From assembly GCF_001411555.2 (NCBI RefSeq), contig NC_049911.1, positions 33,019,044-33,083,043 of the forward strand: a stretch of DNA of 64,000 nucleotides, written 5' to 3'. Positions 22,706 through 35,100 of this stretch are shown here, in pieces; the stretch's first letter is position 1; each line of letters starts with the position of its first letter. The notes beneath the pieces were generated by a model. That model made no database searches. It saw only the letters and a program-made list of their open reading frames with translations, and was not told where the DNA came from. Origin of the DNA: Juglans regia. Its lineage: Eukaryota; Streptophyta; Magnoliopsida; Fagales; Juglandaceae. Both the position numbers and the translations under genes were made by a program.

Positions 22706-25700
22706 TTTGTCACATAATTAATTAATATCTCTTGCGCGCTCATAAGTCATTCGTTCAATTGTCACTTTGGTGCTGAATTATTTTTATTTCTTTTTTGTGG
22801 GAATGGCTACAAAATCCTTGGCGAAATGAGAATACATTATGGGACTTGTGTACATATAGTGGGAAATTTGGGCAACTACATATATAATACATGTAACATG
22901 AACCGTGTGGGTTATTCATGCAATTTATTTACGCATATATTAATGAGATCAGCTAGCGTATGTGAAAGTAATCGATAGTACTACTGCATGCGCGTAGAGG
23001 CGCAGGTTTTCTACTTTTCTTACTACTAATTTGATATTGTAATTAAGATATCAGCAAGCTAGCCGCGGCTAGTAACTTTGTTAAAGAATTTTGTATCTTT
23101 TAACTTTTTATCCAAACTTTTACTACTAAAGTGAGATAAAAATAAATATATAAAATGAGTTCTATAATTAATTTATAATTATTCGAGCAAATGTTTTAGG
23201 CAATAATAATATTAATATATATATATATAATTCAGGGCGAATTATATATAATGATCTCTACCATGATTTCAACGTCGCGCGTATTAGTTTAGACAAACTA
23301 ATTTAAAGAATACTCAAAAACTTATATATATATATATATATTCATTTACGTACTTTCCCATCTTATTAATTCGCCAAAAATAAAAAATAATTAAAAATAA
23401 ATTGCACGTGGCTAAAACGGCGCTCAATTAGCATTACGTACATTTCACGATGGCGCGATATATAGCTAGCATGCACACCTTGGAGTTCTACAAATTAGCA
23501 TGAATTCTATATATATAAACGTTAGTTATTTGTTTAATTTGATCTCTATCTTATAATTAATTGGTCAAACATAAAAATGCAACTCATGTGCATATTGTAG
23601 CCAAACCAAACCAGTGTTCAATTTACATGAATTAATTACGTACACTGCACGATGCCGTGCACAGTATATATCATATATATAGTTATTTTTGTGTGCATAT
23701 ATATGAAGTGCATGTATATACTAGCTAGATAGCACATTTATAATTGTAATAATTTATAACTTTAATCTCTTAACTTATTAAATATTAACTCACATTACGT
23801 ACGTTTTAACTTTAATATGATCAGTTTATTACTGATGAGGAGGCCGAGTGCATGCATGCATGCATCAAATGAGGGTGGGTGATAACAAAGATGAACATGA
23901 TTATAATTATTAAAAAGAAAAGAAATAATATTAGTGCACGTACGTCGTACTTACGTTACCAGCTGGCTAGCTAGCTACTTCTGAATATTCTTTGATCGTA
24001 ATTAAATTCTTAAACCAGGATTAATGAGAGATCAATCTCAAAATTCCTTCCGTGTCTAAACTTTATGGTCATCTTCCCTGAATATAGCTAGCTAGCTAGC
24101 TAGCTGTATCCTAATTGACAATATTAGCATCTTACAAATGTATGTACGTAAGAGAATTAACCATAATTACCAACTTAACGTCGTCTTGCACTAAATTATC
24201 AAACAAAAGATTCATGCTGACCAGTGACCGCATGCATGCAGTACGCTAGCTAGCTCTCTCTATGTATAGAGAGGCTGATCCTCCCGATACGATTATTCAT
24301 GAAAAGTAAAGAAATATATACATGATGTGCTATATAGACAGTGTCATCATATTAATTAAATTAATACCGAATGGGCGGAATATATATATATATATATATA
24401 TATATGATATATTTGAAACAATTTTAAAAATAAATTACTTAATAAATTAAGTTATTACTATTAATTTCTCGAAGTGCTATAATATGATCATAAGCTGGCT
24501 CCTAGCGGCCTAGTGCAGGCCCAAAAAATAGATTATTTATATGACATTAATAAATCAATAATAAACTTCTCTAGTTGAAAGTATGGCTTAGTTTATTATT
24601 AATCTACAACGTACAAAAAAATAATTAAATAATATTTATTTTCCTAATTACTTATTTTATTAACCAACTTTACCCTAGCTAGCTAACGGACGTACAGCAC
24701 ATCATGTGCGGGGGGGCCAGATCAGACGTACGTGACGGCTGCCTGCTGCTCCTCATGACAAGACCCGCACGACTTGTCTGGTTTTTTTAAAGCTCTATAC
24801 ATGAACCATATTCCTAGTTTTTACCCCCACGCATCAAATGGAAAACAATCTGCTCGATCGTTGAATTTTTCTTAGCGGACAAAGAAAAAATACCTTACGC
24901 TTCTATATATATATATAGATTGGGTTGAGATTAGATCAGATGTTCAAATTAATTAAAGGAATTACACTTGAAAGCAATTAAACACATTCTATACTCTTAA
25001 TAATTTGGTAGCGTATTGGCCATTTTGCATGGTTGATGGCCGTCGTAACCGTGTTCTTTGTTAACATAACACACTGCATGCATGCAGTACTACGTACGAC
25101 TTTGAAACATGCATGATATGCATGCAGCATGCCTAGCTATTATGTATGGCCAACAATTTTATAAGACTAGTTAGTAGTGCCACAAATTAACCCTTTTATA
25201 TATAGTACTGCTCGCATCGTTTATATATATAGGACTCGATCGTAAGGAGTTGGTCTTCGCAATTGAGGCAAATCATGTCTCGGAATGCTCAATACTTGCA
25301 ACTTGTGTGGTCATACATGAAGCTTTTGGGATCCAAAATTACGGGTCATCCCGATCGACCTAATTCATCATGATGAGCCCACCAATTACATGATCTTGGC
25401 GTTGGCAAGATGCAAGCTACGATCATTAAAAACCATTTGACATGATGCGTGAAGGTTAATTAAGATGATCTAAATTCGAATGCATGGGTTCCTAGTGAAT
25501 TAAGGACCTGAATTAGGTCTCCTCGTTTTTTCATGAACGAATTTAAGGTCATGTCATACCTTCCTGCAGTCGTAGTACTCGATGTTAACCTTTCCCTCAT
25601 TAATTTATACCCCGTATTTAAAAATAAAGACAAGATCATGCATGCAGTCGTTATATATAAATATGCTGTGCCACCCTTTTTTTATATGTTATATATATAT

Positions 25701-26571
25701 ATAAAATAGATCAAGTCAAATCTTGAAAATTAATATAAATTTAATTAATGTAATTATTCCGATGACTTGATCAGTTTTGTAGTGATCACGTATTTTAAAA
25801 CCCATAGGGGGCGATGAGTACGTAACACCATTTCTGACTTTTTTAAATCTTTAATTGGTCCAATAAGCACACACAAGACAATGGGCACATGCGCCTCACA
25901 TCTTACGCAAAGGACGTTGGATAGAAAGAGAAAACAAATTGGACCTGAATAAGTCGACTATATATTTATTTATATTTCTTTCCAGGCAACTTAATATAAA
26001 ACCTGGAGAAGTAGGTGAGTTCCGTGAGGATCATACGTATTGAGAAAGATGACTCTTTTTTTTGCCCAAAAAGAGCGGCCAATCGAGGATCCACACCGAG
26101 ATGGATAAAAATAAAATGATATGATTGACATAAAAGTCAAACTTTGGAAGCTGATCATCAAAAACAGCAGCCCAACACATGCATATATAATATATCTGCG
26201 ATCTGTTTAGTAGTACTCCTCCAGATTGAGAATGCTTACTTGCATTTGTATACCGTAATTAAAGATGAATATCATTAATGATGGAATGTGATGCTCTCCA
26301 TGCATTTCACAAAAACTAATGTACATTATTATATATAAGAGAATGCGAGCAATAACATGATCATTTGCATGAGATTATGTTAGGACGTACAAATATAAAT
26401 GATTAAATTTATTTCTTTTCATCAGCTTAAACTTTTAAAATAAATAGTGATTTCACGTGATATCATAACATAACATATTAGCCTTGAGTAGTACTCTACA
26501 TGTCGTGATTTCACAAATTATAATATATTTCAAATTATCATGAATTCATGTGAAAGGGCATGAACTTACCT

Positions 26572-26756
26572 TGTTTGAATTTGTAACTCACATCAACTCA
26601 TCTCGTCTCATTATTACAATTTTTTTAAATTCTCACACAAAATATAATAAATAATTTAACTTTTTCAAATCTCAAAACAATAATTATATTAAAAAATAAT
26701 ATTCTATAATATTTTATTTTACTATTCACAAATCATCTCTAAATTCAAACGGACCT
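26572..26756. repeat. MITE-like repeat, family A copy 4
   Basis: It opens CTTGTTTGAATTTGTAACTC, carries TCATCTCGTCTCAT and the AACTTTTTCAAAT core, and ends AAATTCAAACGGACC. It is a short-type copy. Confidence 0.55.
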
Positions 26757-27915
26757 GATTTTATTATACATAAACCATTATTCATCCCTACACTCCATAC
26801 TTGAAAGGTTTTTTTTTTTTTTTTCAGAGAATGTGAGGTGTGGGATAATGAATAATGGTTTATGAGAAGAATTAATTATTTATTAAAAAATAGTGTTTGA
26901 ACACCATTAATCTATATATTGGCAAGATTTCAGGCAGCAAAAGTACTCTTTTAAACATGGTGTTCGTCTTCGACCTGTTTTATTTGTTATATATTCAACC
27001 GACTAATGCTTTCATACCACAAGCCTGGCCTGTACGTAGTTGTTATTGCAATCTGTACTTGAGTTGTATAATTTTATCAGCAAGAAAAAAGAACAAAAAA
27101 ATATTTGGGCAAGTTCTTTGAACCCAGTACGGGATCCCCCACCCAAAAAAATTACTTAGAAAAGGTTTTCAAGGAAAAAAAAAAATCGAATTATTGGGAA
27201 GGCCGACAGCAGTTTTGCTCTAGTACTTGCTGGACGGAAAAATAAAGAAATTAAGAGAAATAAAGAAAGCGAAGGTACTGATCGTGATCAACAGGCAATA
27301 ACATGCTAATTGACTGCCAAAATGATATTCTATTAATGCAGGAAAATTTTATATATTATATTCTAAAGTTATTTTTATCTCACTATGATAAGATGATAAA
27401 ATTATGATCATCAATCATTAAATTATTTTATTAAAAAATTAAGAAATGATATTCTAAGAGTTATGGAAAGATTATATCTGTAATATATTTACAAATTGAG
27501 ATAAAAGTGTAATAGGAATATAATATATAGTATTGCTGATTAAACATAACAAGGAATTAGAGTCAGTACTATAGCAGAGCCTAATGCCGCCTAAGACTAC
27601 TGCAATTAAAAATTGTTGAATGAGTTTAATTATTATTGTTGCACATTGCGCTGGTATTTATTTTTTAACATTTTCCGCCGCTTATGATGGCGTTCCCTCG
27701 TGATCAGGGTTAATATATATGAATTTTTTAATATTCCTACCTGCAATAAAATATCTAAAAATATGTAATCGAAACACTGTTAAACAATTGAGAGAGGATG
27801 AATCCAATTATGATAACAGTAAAATCCCAGTACTTGTTTGAGTCCAATTGGCAATTACATAGGATGAAATTGGTGCAGTTTCCAATCACACGATTACACG
27901 TTCTTTGATCTCTTT

Positions 27916-28282
27916 TGAAGGCTTGTTTGGATACTTAAAATATTTCAGAATATATATGAATAATAATGAAATAGTTTGTTAATAGTAATAAAATTGTTTG
28001 AGTTAAAATATTTTATTAGATTTTAGAACATGAGAGAAAAAAAATTGAATAAAAATATTATAAAATTTAAAAATTATTTGAATATAATTTTTTATTTAAA
28101 GTTTGAAAAAGTTGTATTAAGTTCTGTGTTTGAATAAAGATTAGGTAATTATTAAATAAAAAAGTTGAAAATTAAAAATTAAAAAAATATTTTATATTTT
28201 AATAATGTTTGAGATCAAGAAATATATGAGAACATCTGATAATACCTACAAATATAATATTGTTACACAAACGGCATTGGTC
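27916..28282. repeat. MITE-like repeat, family A copy 5
   Basis: It opens GGCTTGTTTGGATACTTAAA and ends near ACACAAACGGCATT. It is a long-type copy like the one at 10918, in the same orientation. Confidence 0.55.
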
Positions 28283-29640
28283 TAGGAATACAGTGGCGTA
28301 CTACTTGAGGGCACTTGATCCTTTAATCAGTTAGCCAGTAGCATCGACCCTTGAACATTTAGGGTAAAGGAATTGTTTTTGCTCAAGTCAATTAATGATA
28401 GGTTTTAAAATCATTAAAAAAAAAAAAAAAAAAATCAACAAAGCCAAAATGCAAGTTTCTATTCATATCGTGGCTTTTGGAATTAGTCCACACATCAATC
28501 TCATCATCTTATTTTGAAATAAAAGTTTAAGAAAAAATAAATCTCCACTTATCCTCAAATCGATCTAACCTCATTAATATAATTTCTCTATCAAAGATCA
28601 GCGTTGACGGAGAGCATAAAATATTCTATATTTGTTTCAATTATACATTATTTTACAGTAAAAATTAAAAATATCTGAATCCATGATGTCTATCCCATAA
28701 GATCCTCTTTCTCATTCTAAAAAACCTTTGTAATTTTTTATTAATTCCGGGATTGATCTCTTTTATCTTATCTTATCTTATATCAATGCTATTTTTATTT
28801 TTTTTATTTTTTATAAATACACATGTACAAGTACACATAAAATATAGGATATCATATTATAACCAATTCATCCGTCGAATTTTCATTGATAGAAATACAA
28901 ATTAAATCCTAATTAATTAAGGCCACTTCATATAAATATATTCAATGTAGTGATGCTATTCATAATCTGGATTGGTGTACTGCAAATAAGTTATAAAAAA
29001 AATAGTAATCTTCTTAATATCAATAAATAAATGCGAAATATTTCAACGCCACTAATGTATTGAATATGTTTATAACAAGGTGGAGACTACCTAAAATATT
29101 TTTTCTACCCAATATATAGACCTTTTAGAAACTTTTGGACTCCGCAGCTATATATGCGCGCCTACTTCGGCTCTGCAGATTGCTTCTACCGATAGTAAAC
29201 CTAGCGTAAGATCCGTTGACATTCCTTGATGTATCCTAATTTTTAATGAAAAAATATTTATACAAATTTGAAATATCTCAATTTTTCAAAGGTTTTATTT
29301 TTTCAACAGAAATAAATTTTTAAATTAACGTAATTTGATAAAATTAATTTTATTATAAAATGAATACGATGCATTATATAAAACCATATACTTTGTGAAT
29401 TTCTTCTACATAAAACAAATACACAATAAATGTGTATCTAACATTAAATTCTTTAGTGCATATTTGAGATTACCATAGAAATATAGCTTATAGTTTTTAG
29501 ACCTGTAGCTTATAATTTAAGTAATAAATTCTATTATTACAAAATTTATTTGGTAGCTATATGTTTAAAGCACTTTCAAATATGTTATGTTTATTTAGAA
29601 ACAAATTAAAAAAGTAATTTTTGATATAAAAATTACAATT

Positions 29641-29886
29641 ATTTAAATTTTTAAAGATTATGATCATATCCTTAAAAGTTTGAAAGTTATAATTATTTAA
29701 AAATTGTATGCGAATATTTGAATTTTTAAAAATTATGATCATATCCTTAAAAGTTAAATTATAATCATATCCGTAAAAATTTAAAAGTTATAATTATTTA
29801 AAAATTGTATGCGATTATTTAAATTTTTAAAAATTATGATCATATCCTTATAAGTTTAAAAATTATAATTATTTAAAAATTATATA
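29641..29886. repeat. AT-rich minisatellite, three units
   Basis: Three head-to-tail units (29641-29714, 29715-29816, 29817-29886) each open ATTTRAATTTTTAAARATTA. Each then has TGATCATATCCTTA and later AGTTATAATTATTTAAAAAT or a near copy. The middle unit is longer because the ATCATATCC block is repeated inside it. No coding potential. Confidence 0.8.
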
Positions 29887-30132
29887 GATATTTTTATCCA
29901 TTAAAAATCTTTTTAAAATTTAAATTACATTATCCATTATCTAAAAAAGTACATTTGAAAAAAAAAACATAAAAATATATTTTTTAAAACTACCCAAAAA
30001 AGGCAATTACTTACTGAGAATTCTAACGGCGAATATTAATAAGCCTCTCAAGTTGGAGCTGGTTCTTTCATCTCCGAGGCCGGGCCACCAGGAGTAGAGC
30101 GACATGACAATGCCTCTATATATTATGCTTAG

Positions 30133-30318
30133 CAATGTCACACAACTTTTTTTTATATCTTTACACATTATATTTTTTAATTTTTTTAATATTTTTTAAA
30201 TAAATTAAATTAATTTATTTATTATTCATATATTAAATATTTAATAAAAAGATAATAAAAAAAAGTGTGATATATAAAAATTGTGAAAATAATAAAAAAT
30301 CGTGTAGATTTTTTCATT
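30133..30318. repeat. AT-rich MITE-like repeat, family C
   Basis: It opens CAATGTCACACAACTTTTTT and ends with AAAAATTGTGAAAATAATAA, so the ends partly mirror each other around an ATTATTCATATATTAAATAT middle. Same family as the unit at 21708. Confidence 0.45.
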
Positions 30319-31924
30319 ATTGCTATTAAAAAAATGGGATTGTTTAGGCTGCCAAGGTACTGGTGACGAGTGACGACTTTCTAGCTTCTATTATTAAGGG
30401 TCCCACGAATTTAAAGTAAAAAACCCTCATATTAATTAGACCATTATCATACCTTTTTAGTTTTTATCCCATCAATAATACAACAAATTAAACACTTTCT
30501 GGGGTTTATTTATTTATTTATTTTTTAAAAAAATTATATGATGTTCAAGTTCAGATATATATATAAAATCTGCACCATGTGCTATTTCACTTGCCATGTT
30601 CACACGGGTCCCACCTGATTGATGGCTAATCCAACATTCAAGATGCATGGGAGGATATATATGCATGCATTCCCTCCGCCCCAATTTCGTACAATACAGT
30701 GTTATCGTAAAAATTTTTGATAAGCACAATCATTTTCAAACCAAGAGCTGCATCCCTATCCGCATCCTTCAAATTAATCTTTAACCAAATTATAGGGAAA
30801 AAAACTCATCAACATTGGGTTCCCTAAATTAAGTTTTGATTTTAAGATATGTACAGTTACTCTCCAAATGTACACATCCGAAATCATTATTTTGATTTTT
30901 TTTTTTTATTTCAAACTTATATTTTAATAGAATATAAAGAAAAAAGAATATAAAGGAAAGTGAGATAAAAAAATAATAAAGAAAATTTATTTGAATAGAA
31001 TAAATGAATAAAATTTAAGAAAAATTATAAAAAGTGTGAGCTAAATTTTAAGAAATATTATAAGAATCGGATGAAAATGTTCTAAAATAAATAAATATCC
31101 TTTCAATATCAATTTTTTCCAGTGTTAGACATGTAATTAATATAGTTCTTTTACAGAATTTATTTTGAGAGTCATGGTTATTTTAACATTACTCCAAATA
31201 ATGTGACAGTATTTTTATATAAATATAAGATTAATGTGGCTATACAAGAATTATATTCGAAATATGTGAATATAATTCTCCTTATTTTAAATTAGATTAG
31301 ATTCACCCCCATGACATATCACCATGACATCAAATTACTTTTTTGTTTGAATTTATTTGAGCCAATGTACTAAAAGGATAATAATAGACTTACAATTATT
31401 TTATCATCACTACTTTACTGCTCTTAATATATTTGTTTTTTATTTTTTTTTAAGTATTTTTTTAATATCTTTAATTATGAAAAAGAATTTAAAAAATATA
31501 TAATTATACTAACAGTGAATTTTTTAATTATTAAATAAAACAAAAATTTAAAAAAAAATAAAAAATAAAAAGAGTAATAGAAGAACCGTAAGCTATCATT
31601 ATTCACTGCCTGGGTCCCAAATGACTAGAAAGCAAAACAAATAAATACAAATCATAGAAAGTAAAATGGTAACACCAAGTTCAGAACACCAAAAAGAGTA
31701 GTGCACGGAACCAGGTGGCACACGATACCTGCCACGTTGACAACCTGGGACCCGACTATTGGGGTGTGATAAGGGGAGGTTGGAACACCAAGGCGCCACC
31801 AAACACATCACCATCATCAGATAGAGAAAGAGAGAGAGAAAGAGCAAGAGGTTCACTTGGGGTGGGGAGCTAAACGGCCGGTTTAGATTGCCTCTCATCA
31901 CAGGATGGGGATACTTGAGGGGTG

Positions 31925-31937
31925 TATATATATATAT
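31925..31937 (+). promoter_or_regulatory. Candidate TATA box of the H+-ATPase gene
   Basis: A TATATATATATAT run lies about 230 bases before the start codon and leaves room for a leader of roughly 200 bases. The transcription start is inferred, not seen. Confidence 0.4.
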
Positions 31938-32168
31938 CCGTGTGTGTGATCAAGGATAAGCAGAGAAGAAAAGCTCATTACTTTTTTCTTTCTTGGGATA
32001 CAGAATTCACATTCAATGGCCCTTTAAAAACTCTGCGGTTCCTTCAAACTCAGTCCTACGCCTATACACACACATACTGCATTTCTAGTGCTCCTATAGA
32101 CCTGATACTTCGCTTTGTTGTTGTCGTGGACTCGGGTGCGTGTTTGCTTTTCTGGGTTCAAGCCAAAG

Positions 32169-35100
32169 ATGGCGAGTGGCAACGCTATCGATCTCGAGCA
32201 GATCAAGAACGAGACCGTTGATCTGGTATTCCTTACTTTCATCTTCCATTCATTTTCTCATGAAACTTGGATGAGATGTTTTTTTTTTTTTTTTTAAATT
32301 TCGTTTCTATTTGTTCTGAAAGGTGAGTTTTTTCTTTTTTCATCATATAAATTAGATCTGCGGGTCCTAGGTGGAGTACTCCACTTGCGAAGTTTCTCAC
32401 CATCTTTTTTTCTTCGTTTTTCTTTTCCCAGTTGATTTTTCTCTTTCTTTCAAGTCTGGCTAATGCCCAGATCAGAACAGAAAGGGTTTATTTTCGCTTC
32501 ATTTTCATTAGAATGATTTTCTTTCGTTTCATTTTCATTAAATTCCATTTCTTTCTAATTTGCTTTAAAATGCAGTTCTTCTCTTAGCCTCTGTTTGACT
32601 TCCGATAAAACTGAGTCGTCAGATACATAGGAGAACAAAGTATTGAATTTGATGGTAATTGCACACGACATGCACGAAAAGCTTCAAGTCCAGTACTTGT
32701 TTTCTACGTTCCTACATATTATAAGAAGTCTTCGTGTTTCATTAATTTCCTTTTGATGTTTCCTCTAACTTTTCCTGCCTTTTCCCTTCAACCAAACAGA
32801 TCACATGTATCCTATAGAAACTAGATCTAAACATGTGAAAGACAGAGAGATAGAGTTTGGTACGCCTCATTTTTTTTCGCTATTTTTTAATTTCTTTAAA
32901 TGGTTGCCATTTTTTACTAAGCTCTCTCCTTGGTTGTTGCTCTTAGGGTATTTTAAGTACCTTTCCGTGGTACTTTAGGCTTTTCGCACTTTCGAAAAGT
33001 TTCCCTTGGAAACCGTTTTTTTCTGTTAGGTTCACTTTTACAAAACTTTTGGTGAGATTAATCTTTATAATTTTTTTAAATTTTTATATAAATAAAATAA
33101 ATATTTTAAAATTTTAAAATAAAAATAATATTAAAAATATATATTTTAATAATATTTTATTTAATTTTTAAATTTTAATTTATCTGCAAAAACAAACTAT
33201 GCTTACTTTTCGGGAAGGAACTCTCACATTCAACGGCTCTGAGTTCTGAGTCTTCTGACTCTCCCCGACACTAGTGATCTACGAATCTTGGATTCATCAA
33301 TTCAAGCTTTGTATTTGTCAATATTACCCTTAGTTCTCCAGAATTTTACTTCAACACCACCAACATCTAACCGTTTTCAGAGCGCGTGGAGTACACGAGT
33401 TAATAGCGTCGGTGGAAGTCGCGCCCTCCCAAGTCCCACCTGACACAAACATTTTTTTATGTTGTCACGGCGTGAGTCAACGCTTTTGTGATTGGCCAGC
33501 ATCCCTATGCTTTATTTTGCCAGACCTTTTTTTTTTTTTTTTCCGTTTCGAGTTCGTTTAACGAGTTCTGGGTCGACTCGGTGATCTGACCCACTAACTC
33601 GGGAAGGAAATCTCGAACTGACAGAAAGCGCCTTTTTTTTTTTTTTTTTTTCTGCTTAATTTTAAGAGTTTTGCTGCCCAACCTTACCGCCCACAACTCC
33701 GAGCTCTATATTTTTTTAAATTTTTTAATTTTTTTTAAATTTTTTTTGAGTTTTTTTTTTTAAATTATTTTAAAATTTTTATTTATTATTTATATAATAA
33801 ATATTTGATTTTAAAAAAATAAAAAAAAATATGAAGTACGAGGAAGTTGTGAAGATTTAGGGCAAGTTTGGGACCTCAAATCAAACACAAAATTCTCATC
33901 TCATCATTACATCTTTTTCAAATCTCCATACAAAATATAATAAACAATTCAATTTTTTCAAATCTCAATACACCTTTTTCAAATCTTAAAATAATAATAA
34001 TATTAAAACTTAATATTTTAAACTTCAAAACAAAACACAAAATTTTATCTCACCCCCCAAACCTACCCTTATTCTAATTTTAATACTAGGGAATTATAAG
34101 CTCATTTAATAGCCGAGCTGCCTGTGTTGCATGGATTTTCAAAGTACTTCGACATGCTTAATGGACAGCAGTTGCCGGCCGATTGAACATATCTTGAATC
34201 TATGCGTAAACTATATGAGGCACTCTCTAGTACTTGAAGAAAAAATCAACACAATTAGACAAACCATCTACGAAGGTGTACTTAGTATTCCGATTTTCTG
34301 GTAATTCTTCTGTGTACAGGAAAAGATTCCTATTGAGGAAGTGTTTGAGCAGTTAAAATGTACAAGGGAAGGTTTAAGCCAAGCAGAAGGAGAAAGCCGG
34401 CTTCAAATCTTTGGACCCAACAAACTAGAGGAGAAAAAGGTCGTTTATTTGTGATAGCATATCAACTATAAGTTTCGATGAAAACGTTTATGCATGAACT
34501 CTGATAATGGTGATCTGTGTATGTTTGTATTTAAATGCACAGGAAAGCAAGTTTCTCAAGTTTCTGGGGTTCATGTGGAATCCCCTTTCATGGGTCATGG
34601 AAGCTGCTGCTATAATGGCTATTGCATTGGCAAACGGTGATGGAAAGCCACCGGATTGGCAAGACTTCGTTGGCATCTTTGCGCTGCTGGTCATCAACTC
34701 TACAATCAGTTTTATTGAGGAAAACAATGCTGGGAATGCTGCTGCAGCTCTCATGGCTGGTCTTGCGCCTAAGACTAAGGTAACAACAAATTAACAGTGA
34801 ATCAAACTATGTAGCCGCCCATTTGAGAGCTACCTATATTTCTAAAATAATCATCCGGTCTGGAAAAAATGATTCTTATGCAAGCATAAGCATATAATCA
34901 TTGGTTTTTGGTGTCTTTCTTATTCTGTCTTTCATGAATATTTACATGTAGGTCCTTAGGGATGGCAAGTGGAGCGAGCAGGAAGCTGCAATTCTGGTTC
35001 CAGGAGACATCGTGAGCATTAAATTGGGAGACATCATCCCTGCCGATGCTCGTCTTCTTGATGGTGATCCTTTGAAGATTGACCAGTCTGCTCTTACTGG

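Larger units (their letters stand above)
17163..31920. other. 15-kb AT-rich region without a supported gene
   Basis: After the 3' end of the lysyl-tRNA synthetase gene I find no frame that can be extended by splicing into a known protein, no rRNA or tRNA gene, and no plant microRNA that I recognise. The DNA is rich in TATATA, GCTAGCTAGC and TGCATGCATG runs. It holds several MITE-like repeats, a (TA)n tract and a short minisatellite, listed separately. A less AT-rich stretch at about 17900-18650 may be a decayed element, but I could not name it. Confidence 0.6.

Noticed and set aside
31599..31901. 100-codon minus-strand frame before the H+-ATPase gene
   Set aside because: It covers the likely promoter and leader of that gene on the opposite strand and has no recognisable domain.
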